Shown here one piece after another: positions 22,339 to 32,944 of a stretch of 64,000 bases of DNA; positions within the stretch are counted from its first letter, which is position 1, and every line of letters begins with the position of its first letter. This DNA comes from Anodontia alba (lineage: Eukaryota > Mollusca > Bivalvia > Lucinida > Lucinidae). A program made the position numbers and the translations under genes. The notes beneath the pieces were generated by a model. The model worked only from the letters and a program-made list of their open reading frames with translations, made no database searches and had not been told where the DNA came from. The DNA lies in contig OZ024823.1 of the NCBI GenBank assembly GCA_964016985.1, positions 35,321,687-35,385,686 of the forward strand. The letters run 5' to 3'.

Positions 22339-22432
22339 AGTTTCGGTGCCAGAAAATTCAATACAATCATTACAAGAAACAATAGTAAATGAGCAACAAA
22401 CAGTATCTATGCATGACAGCAAACATCCATCG
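22339..22432 (+). pseudogene. Gag fragment between FamA insertions
   Basis: A frame VPENSIQSLQETIVNEQQTV is readable between the two insertions. It is assigned to gag only from position. Confidence 0.35.
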
Positions 22433-22711
22433 CATCACGAAAACATGCCTATAAAATTTTGACCCCCTTAAACCCCACTTTTAAATAGTAAAACTGGGGT
22501 TTACAGGGGTATACATTATTTTTCTTATTTCTGCTCAAAACATAGATTGTGGTTACTTGTTAGAACCGCCTCGACGAGGCGGTTCTAACGGGTACCAACA
22601 ATCTATGTTTTGAGCAGAAGTATGAAAAATAATCAGGATTTTTTATCTGAAAATTTACATTTTTTGGTGGTAAAATTTTCATAATATTTGAATAGGCATG
22701 TTTTCGTAATG
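22433..22711 (+). mobile_element. FamA element inside gag
   Basis: Full length, with both termini clear. Confidence 0.9.
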
Positions 22712-23155
22712 GAAAGAATAAAACAACACAAATGAAATGACATTCGATGAGGCCGATAGGGAACAAGCTAAATATATTCAATCTCATTCATATGAATACA
22801 CAAACAGGCAACGATAGGCTATCAGTTATAGACAAAATACACAGGGACACCATACACATGTTCCCTTACAACCATTAGGGATAAATCCACAAATAATAGG
22901 CCGCAACTATCAAAGCAATCCACAAAGATACACTGCAACCAACTCTAGACCATCTTTTGAAAATTGTACATGACCGAACGTGTCAAATTATAAGTAGTTA
23001 GGGTGTGGTGATATAAGTTGCAAATATAGGATAAAAAGCAAAGCTAGACAAACAAGATGTGACTATTGTCAGATTTTAGGTCATTTCTTTAGATTGTGTC
23101 TTTGCATCCGAGTTAAGAGTGAGGTTTGGTGGGAGTAAACTAGTTTAAACCCACA
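22712..23155 (+). pseudogene. Gag nucleocapsid remnant with CCHC knuckle
   Basis: At 23,058-23,099 the frame encodes CDYCQILGHFFRLC, an exact C-x2-C-x4-H-x4-C zinc knuckle as in retroelement nucleocapsids, preceded by basic SKARQTR. The upstream frame is broken by several stops. Confidence 0.65.
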
Positions 23156-23430
23156 TATCACAAAACGTAATAATATGGACCCCCTTAAACCCCACTTTTA
23201 TATAGTAAAACCGGGATTTACAGGGTATACATTATGTTTCTTAATTCTGCTCAAAAACTTAGATTGTGGGTACTCGTTAGAACCGCCTCGGCAAGGCGGT
23301 TCTAACGAGTACCCACAATATATGTTTTGAGCAGAAATATAAAAAATATCAGTTTTTTTATCTGAAAATTTTCAGTTTTAAAACGTAAGTGAATTTTTCT
23401 ATATATTTGAATAGGCGTGTTTTCGTAAAG
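23156..23430 (+). mobile_element. FamA element, eroded left end
   Basis: The left terminus is degraded (TCACAAAACGTAATAATATG). The right end reads GGCGTGTTTTCGTAAAG. Confidence 0.82.
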
Positions 23431-23685
23431 AATAGTTTTCCTGCTGACCTTTCCAGGGCTTACGCCAGCTGTATAAATTACACCAGGCACCGTAAGGACT
23501 GTACAAAAGCAATTGCCACAAACCAGATTAGCAGAAACCCACCAGTATTGTTAAGTCCTATATTAAAATTACAAGAAGAAAATATAAGTAACGATTACCA
23601 GGAAATGATACAGACAGGAAGCACAACCCTCCCGAGACACCAAAAGATTAAGAGATGAGGAACAAATAACTATAGAACAAATGCC
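23431..23685 (+). pseudogene. Retroelement interior, unassigned
   Basis: A plus-strand frame NSFPADLSRAYASCINYTRH begins inside the preceding FamA and continues for ~70 codons. Position suggests gag-pol spacer or protease region, but no active-site motif was seen. Confidence 0.3.
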
Positions 23686-23939
23686 CATCACGAAAACATG
23701 CCTATACAATTTTGACCCCCTTAAACCCCACTTTGATATAGTAAAACTGGGGTTTACAGGGTATACATTATTTTTCTTATTTCTGCTCAAAAGCATAGCT
23801 TGTGGGTACTCGTTAGAACCGTACCCACGATCTATGTTTTGAGCAGAAATATGAAAACTATCAGGGCTTTTTATCTGAAAAGTTTCACTTTTTGGACGTT
23901 AAATTTTCTATACATTTAAATAGGCGTGTTTTCGTAATG
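23686..23939 (+). mobile_element. FamA element with deleted palindrome arm
   Basis: The central hairpin has lost ~25 bp (GAACCGTACCCACGATC joins the two sides). Termini are intact. Confidence 0.88.
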
Positions 23940-24359
23940 ACATATTAAACCACAAACGCACAAAAAAGAACAGAGGAACTACCTTGGAACGGTCAGTAGG
24001 AAATCTATTTGGGGACTTAAACCGGTTTTAAAAACACTAATTTCGTTGCCAGAATGCTTGGTTTCGCTTAGAAATAATACAGCATGAGTTCAGTTTGCTA
24101 CCGTCACAAAAAATGGTATTAGGTTGCAACTAGGCGAACTGCTATTGCAGAAACACTACATATTAATAACACAGATATATGCTAAATATCATCTGTTAAT
24201 CAAATCTGTTAGAAGGACTATATAAGCATATTTGCTTACGTTCCAATCCTGTTCACATTTATATTATCACATGTTTGTTATATGCTGACAAAGAGATTTG
24301 AAATAAATATGTTTAAACCAAATCTGTTAGAACAGCCTAGTGCATAATTATCAAAACCT
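23940..24359. other. Retroelement interior, no readable domain
   Basis: Probably protease or linker sequence by position; no ORF or motif is legible. Confidence 0.3.
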
Positions 24360-24616
24360 GACAGAGTAAATGTTACAAAACGAAGAGCAGTAGAGATGTT
24401 CGAAAATATTTCAAACAGCCTATTACATTTGATCTGACTGAGTCGGACTTGACAGACAGTGGAAAAGAGAAACCTTTGACACTTTTAAATGTGTATCGTG
24501 ACTCTTCGTCAATGACATCAGAAATATGAAGACATCGATCGACAGGACAGACGAAATACCAGTAAGAGCTAGGCCGTATAAAACAAGGCAAGAAATAAAA
24601 CAAGCGGACTACGATG
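24360..24616 (+). pseudogene. Gypsy RT N-terminal fragment
   Basis: The frame IKTSIDRTDEIPVRARPYKT plus RQEIKQADYD matches the fixed entry into Ty3/gypsy RT (H.I.T....PI..RPYR...E), about 60 codons before the fingers. It is interrupted directly afterwards by an inserted repeat block. Confidence 0.6.
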
Positions 24617-25670
24617 GTCTCCTATCGCTCAGCTGAGCTAACAAATTTGTATACTTAATATTGAAGTTTCACACAAGCAGGATTGATTTAAGATTTTTTT
24701 TATATAAATTTTATGTTCAAGAGTGACATGATGGTCCTATAAAATGGAGTATCTATGTCCTATATAGCAAGCATCGTCTCATTTCTACACGATCTTTGAA
24801 CAACTTTCAAAAAGACCATCCAAGGATCATTCCGTCCAAGTCTGGTTTAAGTCCATAGAATAAAGAAATTGTGATCGGACGAACGGAATACGATGAAAAA
24901 GGATGATGACCGATCACTATTGCTGACCATGAGCACATTGTGCTTAGGTGAGATTACAAGTGGTCCCTGGGGCGGGGCCATATTTTGCCCCAGGGCTGTA
25001 ATTTGAATAATGTAGATGAAAGTTTACTAAATGACGCTACATACCAAACATCAAATCGTATTCCTTGACCAAGGAATCATCCAATCATTTTGATACAGTT
25101 TCTTCAAAACTGAGGCAAATTTGTGGCCAATAATTCGCTTTAAAGGCTTTAAAGTAATTTGACCTCTTGGTCAAAATGGTGGCCTCTAAAGTACAGAAAT
25201 TCTACAGTGACCTAGTTTTTAACCCCACATAACCCATATTCGAAATTAACTTAGTGTTTGTCAAGGCAAACATTCTGATTAAGTTTCATGACGATTGAAT
25301 TAAAACTTTAGCCTCTATAGTGCACACAAGGATTTAAAGAAATTTGATCTAGTGACATAGTTTCTATATCCACATGACATGTGTTAGAATTTGAAAAAGA
25401 TATTATTAAGACAAATATTCTTGTAAAGCTTCATTAAGATTGAAGTAAAACTGTGGCATCTACAGTGCACACAATGTTTTAAAGAAATTTTACCTAGTGA
25501 CCTAGGTTTTGACCCAATATCACCCATGTTCGAACTGGACTGAGATATCATCAAGACATACAGTCTGATAAAATTTCATGAATAGTAAGAATAACTTTGT
25601 CCATTAGAAAATGCACAAGGTAAATGTTGGTGAGCCAAAAAGTACTAGAAACTTAAGTCCAAAAACTTAC
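24617..25670. repeat. Repeat block inserted in the RT
   Basis: The left part (to ~24,950) resembles FamF: GCTCAGCTGAGC near the start and GAGCACATTGTGCTTAGGTG near its end. The rest has ~150 bp repeated units with AAAGAAATTTGATCTAGTGA-like and GACCTAGTTTTTAACCCC motifs. No ORF. Both flanks encode consecutive parts of one RT. Confidence 0.6.
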
Positions 25671-26335
25671 TTTACAATGGCATAGTCGAACATTCATTAA
25701 GTGATTGAACTAGCCCTACAATTTTGATTAAGCAACCGAATAATACGTTCAGATCGGTTACAGAGTTTAGGAATCTAAACAAGAAAATAAAGGATGTAGC
25801 ATTTCCCTTCCCTTTCTCAATGACTTCATTAATCAAATTGTAACAAGCAAGAGTACAAACTTCTGCTGCATGGACAGAAAAGCGGCTAATTTTAAGACCC
25901 ACTGGAGGCAGATTCCCACCATAAAACGGCATTTATTTGTCATCATGGATTTTTTTTTCTGAACAAACGTATGACACAAGGTCTGTCGACAAGTAGTTCA
26001 ACATTTAAAAAAATCATAAGTAATGTATTTAGAGGTCTAAACTGGCTCATACTATTTTACTTCCTAGATGACGTTCTAGTACATAGTCAAGCGTTTGTCG
26101 AACATCTATCTCCTATCTCGATTTTAAAAGACTACGACAAGCAATTTTAACTCTTACAACTGACAAATGCAAATTTGCAAACAAAAAGGTTACAAATTTT
26201 GATCATTTTCTATCAAAAGAAGGAGTTTCACCATGTAAATGAAAAACTGATACATTCTCAATACCAAAGAAAGAAGTGAGAAGATTTTTGGGAATGGTTG
26301 GCTTTATCGCAAATTCAGTTGCCGACTAAACCATG
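25671..26335 (+). pseudogene. Gypsy-like reverse transcriptase, core to connection
   Basis: Successive frames read LIKQPNNTFRSVTEFRNLNK (fingers), KTAFICHHGFFF, GLSTSSSTFKKIISNVFRGL (block B region) and FYFLDDVLVHSQAFVEHL (catalytic Y..DD type block at ~26,055-26,110), then TDKCKFANKKVTNFDHFLSK and KKEVRRFLGMVGFI. These are the ordered landmarks of Ty3/gypsy RT. Several stops and frame changes separate them. RNase H and integrase are not seen downstream. Confidence 0.75.
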
Positions 26336-26558
26336 AATTAATCAAGAAACGCTTTATATAGACATAAATTACAGTCTTATCGATGGTCGTGTCATTAAAA
26401 ATAAAATCGAAATAAGCTCATAATTACAGCATGTATATCTATTGTTTACCTCTTCCGCTAATTTTTGCCGGTTACGGGACGTTGAAAAGCCGACTCTTGA
26501 ACATTGTAGCAACCGGAGGTTGTTTTAAATTAACCAGGGTGAACACCAGTTGACGATA
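26336..26558. other. No gene seen after the RT remnant
   Basis: AT-rich; homology to retroelement sequence is no longer legible. Confidence 0.4.
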
Positions 26559-27120
26559 TTCTAAAGATATTTTTTATTTTTCCGAGAAAATACTATGCGA
26601 ATCGTCTGCCTATTTTTTCGATAAAACAGGGTTTGACATCTCATGTAAAGCAAACAGGGCCCAGTTGTTCAAAGCTCGTTAGCTTAACGACGTCGTTAAG
26701 GGTCATTTCGTTAACTGTTTTAGCTGATCCAATACACAATATTCTGATATTTTTTTGCTGAAAAAATGTGTGTAGCTTTTGCACTGCAAAAGCTACAAAA
26801 GCTACTTACATTTTTTCAGCAAAAAATTTCAGAATATTTGTGTATCACTCGATATAAATTTTAACGAATCGTTCATTAACGACGTCGTTAGCTTTGAACA
26901 ACTGGGCCCAGATTTCAAATTCTTTATTATATACAGTTTAACAAAGCTAACAACATGTAGAGCATTTATCAAACATAAAAGAAGCATCATAGAGGCAGAT
27001 ATACTAACAATTTCGCTTACATACATGTACGGGCAGAAAGAGAAGGCAACAAAAGAAGAAAAATTAAACAAAATAAAACAGACGTGTCACGTGAAATATC
27101 AAGCCTGATTTTCTCGGAAA
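26559..27120. mobile_element. FamB element split by insertions
   Basis: The left half (TTTTCGATAAAACAGGGTTT ... CTCATG) ends near 26,650 and right-half sequence (GAAATATCAAGCCTGATTTT) resumes near 27,088. The 253 bp element and a further ~175 bp lie between. Confidence 0.55.
26657..26909. mobile_element. 253 bp TIR element with inner palindrome
   Basis: Ends GGGCCCAGTTGTTCAAAGCT and the complementary AGCTTTGAACAACTGGGCCC, followed inward by CGACGTCGTTA blocks. A second palindrome lies inside: CTGAAAAAATGT ... ACATTTTTTCAG around CTTTTGCACTGCAAAAG. Confidence 0.8.
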
Positions 27121-27159
27121 AAAAACGCGAGAGAAAAAAAAATGAATGTTTCAATTTGG

Positions 27160-27330
27160 ATGTTTTTAAAGGGACGACAAATTGGTGACGTTTTTTCCAG
27201 AAAAATAGACTGTGACATTTCGTGCAAAATGTTACAAATCGTGCAAATTGTCTCTAAAGGAAATAGTTTGCATGAAATATCAAAGTTCATTTTCTAGAAA
27301 AAAATAAAAGAAAAATGTTTTAAAATGTCT
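27160..27330. mobile_element. FamB-related element
   Basis: ACGACAAATTGGTGACGTTT at left and AAAATGTCTTCTGCTG at right, with the TCGTGCAAATTGTCTCTAAA centre. Confidence 0.65.
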
Positions 27331-27470
27331 TCTGCTGCTTTTTTTATTCGACAATAGGCTTTAACATTTCATGCAAATTGTCTCCTTAGAAGAATATTTT
27401 CTTAATATTTATGGACAAAAATAAAAACTATTTCAAAATGTCTCTGCTGATTTTGGCAAGCGTGCAAAGC
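27331..27470. repeat. FamB-related half element
   Basis: CATTTCATGCAAATTGTCTC is followed by a degraded second arm ending CAAAATGTCTCTGCTG. Confidence 0.55.
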
Positions 27471-27676
27471 GTTAAAAAACAATAATGACGTAGCCTACCT
27501 TTTTCCACAAACACAGACAATACATTTTTATACAAATTCCTCCATATTTGTATCCTGTCTCAACGCAGTGGCTATAACACATCAGCCAGTTTCGAGGACA
27601 CCCCTTATACGATGCTATACCTGGAAGTAAACCTGTCAATTAAGAAATTTGCGTAGACCAAGCTTTTGTGAAAGAT

Positions 27677-28498
27677 AATAAGTGCGTCCAACGGGAACTG
27701 CGAAGGCGTGCAGACGCATTACTACAGACTACCGATGTGACCAGTGATGTGTGTGACCAAAAATGTGATTGTCCAACAAACGCTTGGGTGGTTCGGTACT
27801 TATCATGAAAAACGATAAGCGTTCCGTGATTTGGCAGAGACTAGTGACACGGCGACCGTGCCGATAATAGCAACAAAACAGCCAATTACGCCAAGTATTC
27901 CAATTGCAAGGGGTTCAATCACGAGACTGATGACGTCAGCCAACAAAATTTGCGATCGCGGCCATTATGAATTTGTCTCCACTTTGAATTTTATTTCTAT
28001 CCGTTCTCCGTCTATTTACAAGTTAAGCATGATTCGTTTTATGCATAAGGTACACTTTGATATAGATTTTTAGATAACAAGTAGACTTTACGCTCTTTTC
28101 ACGTGATAATCCGAAAAACTTCGACACAGGTAAGCGAAAGATAGTATATTGTCGTTGTATCTGTCGTCGGCATGTATACGCTAGATTTCGGTATTCGGAA
28201 AGCATAGCCCCTGCCCATCGGGGCCCGCGAATTAGATGCGTTGCCTAAAGCCTCCATGGCAGACCTGCTAGTAACTAAGCAGGACCCGAATTCATGTGAT
28301 CGGGTGGGGTAAAAGTCCCACAAATTTGGAGGCAATATCTCTGAACTACTGAAATATTGTTGACTTGGACTTTATATCGCAATTCGTGCAAATTCAAGTC
28401 AAGCGTGGTCTGAAATCAAATTCAATTAGATCTGGCCGACCCACCTATGAAGCATGTGATGATAATTTGGACGCACGGATATATGTAGCACCTATTGA
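27677..28498. mobile_element. 0.8 kb unit, copy A
   Basis: It starts AATAAGTGCGTCCAACGGGA and ends ... TTTGGACGCACGG ... TAGCACCTATT, giving inner inverted ends GTGCGTCCAA / TTGGACGCAC. It matches 30,076-31,539 along its whole length. A minus-strand frame common to both copies includes WDFYPTRSHEFGSCLVTS, but nothing shows it is translated. Copy A lacks the 711 bp insertion and therefore preserves the empty site. Confidence 0.75.
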
Positions 28499-28597
28499 AT
28501 TTATATTACTTGGTTATAAATAAAGCTGAGCAGTCCATGGAAAATAGCATTGGACCAGTCCAGGACCTTTCATAAACCGGAGCAATAATGAACTCTG

Positions 28598-28668
28598 AGG
28601 TTGCTGCCCTTGCGTCTGTGTTTGTCTATGCCATGGGCGTAGACAAACATATGCAAGAGCAGCAACCT
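28598..28668 (+). other. 71-nt hairpin of pre-miRNA size
   Basis: AGGTTGCTGCCCTTGCG ... TTTGTCTATGCC pairs with GGCGTAGACAAAC ... AGCAGCAACCT across a 3-base turn, about 27 pairs with small bulges. Only one copy is seen in the window. It could be a miRNA precursor or a small MITE; no expression evidence exists here. Confidence 0.4.
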
Positions 28669-28953
28669 ACGTCGTAAACATTGTCATATGCCCATAGCTA
28701 CAACTGTATCATTTGTTTGGATTTAATTGCCAAAATCATGAAGAGTGTACAATGCATCGAAAAATCTTTTTTGTGCCCAAAATATGTCCATACAATCTTC
28801 ACCAAAATGCAGTCTCTATGCAAAGTCTGTTTATTGTAAATACTTCGACCAACTATCCTTAAGCTGTAAGTTACTATTGTCTCAACGTTGCGTGCCCGCT
28901 GGGACTGATTCTGTAAACGAACAACGAAAGCCCCCATTAGATTGCAGATATTA

Positions 28954-29060
28954 CCCAAGTAGCATTCTACATAAATCTACAGCGGGCCGTTATCGGCCCG
29001 TTAGGGTAGCTGACGGGCCGATAACGGCCCGCTGTAGATTTATGTAGAATGCTTACTGGG
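28954..29060. mobile_element. Pal107 copy 2
   Basis: Same length and layout as copy 1. Both arms carry CTACATAAATCTACAGCGGG, where copy 1 has a different tetranucleotide after ATTC. One arm-to-arm difference lies near the centre (GTTAG against CTGAC). Confidence 0.9.
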
Positions 29061-29460
29061 TCTGTGCCTTTGCTGCTAGCGTATGCTTAAAAGGTATTTT
29101 CACATTAATTAAAACATCCAAATGTCCAAATGATTAGGGTTGCTACGGTAAATTAATGTTGCATTCTCATTTGGAAGCCTTGACTTGATTTAATTTAGAT
29201 CTGTATTTGATTCTCTATCGGTAAAAATTCCTTTTCTCTCCTGACATATGTGGCAGGGGCGGATTAAGAGAGCGGGGTCGGGATTTCGACTTAACCTCGC
29301 ATTGACTCAAAATTTCATTTTCACTGGAAATTATGGATATATTAGATTTGGGATACCATATTTACCCTAAATATTCACACCCGTTACTCATATCTTATAC
29401 TTCTCTTCAAACAAGTCAATTTTACCACCTTCGAATGTGTGTTAAACTGCTGGATGAGTT
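29061..29460. other. No gene or classified repeat seen
   Basis: AT-rich sequence with a short G-rich patch near 29,260. Confidence 0.5.
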
Positions 29461-29958
29461 GTAAACAGTGTAGACCCTGAGCACATTGAAAAAAAAACTA
29501 GTAAATATTAGTAGTTTATTAGTGTTTGAACGGACAAAACCTCAAATAATGACAATACTTCTGATAATGATAATGATAATAATCATTATACTTTTAAACA
29601 TTGCTACATATGTAATACAATTCTAACTATAATCATTGTTGTTGTTATAGTCAGTAGTAATAGGAGGAGGAGGATTATAATTCTTAGGATTATTTTTACC
29701 ATTATTATCATCATTAGTAGTAGTTGTAGTAAAAATATTATTATTGTTATTTTTTATTATTTTATTATCAAAATTATCATAATTACTCATTTAATCATTA
29801 CCTTTTTTTATTTTTACTGTTATTGTTATCATGCTTTATCATATTATTGGTTTGTTGGTTTTGTCCATTCAAACACTGATCAACTAGTAAAATTTACTGC
29901 TTATATTTTCAGTGCAGACGCCGCGTTCTGTGGCGTCTGATCTGGGTCTACACTGTTT
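29461..29958. mobile_element. FamC element interrupted by a 435 bp TIR element
   Basis: The left FamC piece GTAAACAGTGTAGACCCTGA stops at 29,480 and the right piece AGACGCCGCGTTCTG ... CTACACTGTTTGC resumes at 29,916. The inserted element (29,481-29,915) has ends GCACATTGAAAA and TTTTCAGTGC. Inner inverted blocks are AGTGTTTGAACGGACAAAAC and its complement, and the interior is rich in TAA/ATC trinucleotide runs. Confidence 0.72.
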
Positions 29959-30075
29959 GCTCAGAGCTGACTATCCGAGTACGAAGAGTGAATAAGGTAA
30001 TTTAATTAAATCGAACCCACTTCAGAAATCACCCCAGATCTATGTGTGGTGTATACAAGTCACCGCACTTTCTAT

Positions 30076-31539
30076 TTAATAAGTGCGTCCAACAAGAACT
30101 GCGAACCCGTTCGGCGTGCAGACGCACTTCTTTTGACTACCGATGTGATCAGTGATGTGTGTTATGGTGGCATATAACTGACATCTAAATATTGAGATAA
30201 TAAGTCGATTTTTCTGCTTTTATGTTGACTTAAAATGTATGGCCTGATACTATATCGACTTTCGTCGACAATGGTAATCGCGGCTGCAAGTCGTAATACT
30301 GTCCAGAAGTGTCGTCCACAACGTCAGCGTCACGGAACACTTTTACAACTATATGTCGGCATATAGTTATTATCTCGACTTCGGTCATATTATGTAGTAG
30401 GATTTGTTGAGAAGATAATGATAGTCAGATAGTGACAATGCTGGTCGGAATACCTAAATTCGGGACGTTGTGACGTATTAAGTTTAATATAGTGTTTGGT
30501 GGCATACAGATATTATATAATTACCGTTTCTTGTAAACAACTCTGCGATTGCAATAAGACTGGCGCTGCCTGTGTTATTTTGGTCTAAAAATAAACTTTC
30601 ACGACTACGAAAACGTATCTCAACGTTAACTGGCAAATCATGACATGTAAAAGAACCGGAAGTCGAGATAATAAAAATAATAGAAAATAAGTTGTCATAC
30701 AATGTTAACACGCTTTGTTTTCTTGAAGGCAGCTTAGAGCAATATTACGACCTGCGATAACCATTATCAACGGAAGTCGATATAGCATCAAGTCATAAAT
30801 TGTAAGTCGACATAAAAGCAGAAGAAGTCGACTTAGTATCTCAATATTTAGATGTCAGTTATATGCCACCATAGTGTGTGACCAAAAAATGTGATGGTCC
30901 AACAAACGCTTGGGGGGTTCGGTGCACATCCTGAAAAACAATAAGCGTTTCGCGATTTGGCAGAGACTGTTGACACAGCGGCCGTGTCGATAATAGCAAC
31001 AAAACAACCATTAACGCCAAGTATTCCAAATGCAAGGGGTTGAAACACGAGACTTATGACGTTGTTGTTTGTTTTGATTTTTTTTTCTGCTTTTCATAAT
31101 GTGTAGACTCGCAAAAAAAAAAAAAAAAAAAAAGAAAAAAAGACAAAAACGCACAAACGGTCAAAAATCTTCAGGAAAAATCCTGAAGCAGTAAAATGGA
31201 TTTCAGGTAAGCGAACAATAGTGTAGTGTATTCGGAAAGCATGGCCATCGGCCATCGGGGCCTGCGAAGTAGATGGGCTGCCTAAAGCCTCCATGGCAGA
31301 GCTGCTAGTAACTAAGCAGGACCCGAATTCATGTGATCGGGTCGGGTAAAAGTCCCACAAATTTGGAGGAAGTGTCTCTGAACTACTGAAATATTGCTGA
31401 CTTGGACGTCATATCGCAATTCATGCAGTGGATTCAGAAGTCATGCGTGGTCTGAAATCAAATTCAGTTAGATCTGGCGAACCCACCTATGAAGCATGTG
31501 ATGATAATTTGGACGCACGGATATAGGTAGCACCTATTT
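30076..31539. mobile_element. 0.8 kb unit, copy B, with a transposon inside
   Basis: It is homologous to 27,677-28,498 but split at 30,163-30,873 by a TIR element and locally expanded by A-rich sequence at 31,110-31,141. Confidence 0.78.
30163..30873. mobile_element. 711 bp TIR transposon, non-autonomous
   Basis: Termini TATGGTGGCATATAACTGAC and its exact complement begin a perfect stretch of 37 bp, and similarity between arms extends to about 150 bp with mismatches. GTGTGT lies on both sides (30,157-30,162 and 30,874-30,879); the empty site in copy A has it once. No transposase is encoded. The superfamily is not assigned. Confidence 0.85.
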
Positions 31540-31726
31540 ATTCACATTGACTGTTGCAGATATACGTATTAGTGTCAGGCGAAGTTACTATCCGCTGTGT
31601 TGATGTTTTCTCGGGAATTTGTTTTCATTTTTCCAGCGAGAAGTTATGCATTGTGCTGTGCTCTTTTGAAGTGTTCTGACCAGTGCAGAAATTTTAAGCT
31701 ATTTTTGGGTTTCGTTGTCTTCCCAG

Positions 31727-31770
31727 GGGGAAACCTGTCTGCGATAAAGAAGGTGTTTGAGCTTGCAGCG
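31727..31770 (+). other. Candidate 44-nt exon
   Basis: It is bounded by TTGTCTTCCCAG and GTAAGT, both close to splice consensus. The open frame reads GNLSAIKKVFELAA. No homologue is recognised and no partner exon is proven. Confidence 0.25.
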
Positions 31771-31830
31771 GTAAGTTCTTTTTTGACGCTATGTCTCCAG
31801 AAAGACGGGGTTTTTCAACCAAGAACTGTT

Positions 31831-31935
31831 GATATTTTTCATATTTATCCCTGAAAACATATATTGTGGTACTCATTAGAAGCGCCTCGGTGAGGCACTT
31901 CTAATGAGTACCACAACATATGTTTTCATGAAAAA
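31831..31935. repeat. FamA-like palindrome, variant core
   Basis: AAAACATATATTGTGG ... GAAGCGCCTCGG and TGAGGCACTTC ... ACATATGTTTTCATG. The core differs from FamA at a position that changes in both arms (GAAGCGCC for GAACCGCC). FamA termini are absent. Confidence 0.7.
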
Positions 31936-31998
31936 TTTAGAAAAATATTTCCTGATACTCTTTCTTGTCTGGACGCATGGGAGTGGCCGCGGAGGGTA

Positions 31999-32150
31999 CC
32001 ATCTACCCTTGTTCCCTAAAAGTAATCGGCCATGTCCCTTGTTCCCTAAAAGTGATTTTAAAAATTTACATGTTCCAAAAAATTAGTTTTGTTCCCTTAA
32101 AATATATGCCAATGTTTCCAGAAAATAAATGGGCATGTTCCCTGGTTCCC
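31999..32150. repeat. Degenerate tandem of GTTCCCTAAAAG motifs
   Basis: TTGTTCCCTAAAAGT occurs twice and looser GTTCCC...AAA units follow to ~32,150. Confidence 0.45.
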
Positions 32151-32160
32151 CGAAATCGGG

Positions 32161-32304
32161 CCCTGTGAAGGCCTCATCATAAGCCAGGACAACATCGGGA
32201 CACAAATTTCTAAATACGATCGAATGAATAATCTGGCAGCTTTTCATACAGCCCTGCAAGTTCAACAGAACTACCCAGTGCTTCAACACTACACTGCCTT
32301 GAAC
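32161..32304 (+). pseudogene. Unrecognised coding-like fragment
   Basis: An open frame CEGLIISQDNIGTQISKYDR plus MNNLAAFHTALQVQQNYP has a composition unlike the AT-rich surroundings. It is cut at ~32,302 where FamD-like ACATCTTTCAGAAAG begins. The family is unknown; it could be a gene or transposon fragment. Confidence 0.3.
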
Positions 32305-32490
32305 ATCTTTCAGAAAGTATTTTTTTTTTTTTTTTTTTTTTTTAGCGATTCCTCAGAAGAAGTAAATTTGCAAACGTTTCTCGTTGTTCAATGCAAAATC
32401 TTTTCACATAACTACCTGTTCACCAGAACATTTATTCTATTAACTGATCATTTAACTAAAATAGGGCATTTTCATTTTTCCTACAGCATG
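32302..32490 (+). repeat. FamD fragment
   Basis: ACATCTTTCAGAAAGT, then a T-run, then GAAGTAAATTTGCAAACGTT as in full FamD copies; the rest is missing. Confidence 0.6.
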
Positions 32491-32705
32491 TACTAAACTG
32501 AATCCCTATGAAACTTCTTAATCACTGGACGTTTTTTTACTTCATGTCATTATATACACCCAATTCAGACTTGAAGTAAATGGGCTTATCAATTTTGATT
32601 GGTCAATCAAATGCTACCAAAAGTGAAATGAATTTGGATGCATTCACAGTTTGAATTCAGTCTCGTCATCGTTCTTGTATTGTTGGTGGCAAAGAATGTT
32701 TTTAA

Positions 32706-32761
32706 CCATTACCACTCTTTGGGCTAATTATTCAGACAACAAATTGATGATATTTTTCTTA
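32706..32761. mobile_element. FamB left part, interrupted by the DIRS element
   Basis: CACTCTTTGGGCTAATTATT ... GATATTTTTCTTA ends exactly where the DIRS starts; the other part resumes at 38,938. Confidence 0.8.
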
Positions 32762-32944
32762 TTTTAACTTCGTAATACATTAACCTATAGATAATGTGCT
32801 ATTCTATTCTGTTATTCACCCCCTCCACAGAAAAAACGACCTTTCAGTCGTTAGAAAGTCTTAATTCAGAAGGTCCCCTTAACAGTTACCTGTATGACGT
32901 AGTTCCTCCCGCTCAAATGATCACGTGTCAGTTTCTTTTCTGTG
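32762..32944 (+). repeat. DIRS left end: extension plus ITR
   Basis: The extension TTTTAACTTCGTAATACATT is followed by the ITR beginning AACCTATAGATAATGTGC and including CACCCCCTCCACAG and CTCAAATGATCACGTGTCAG. Confidence 0.92.
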
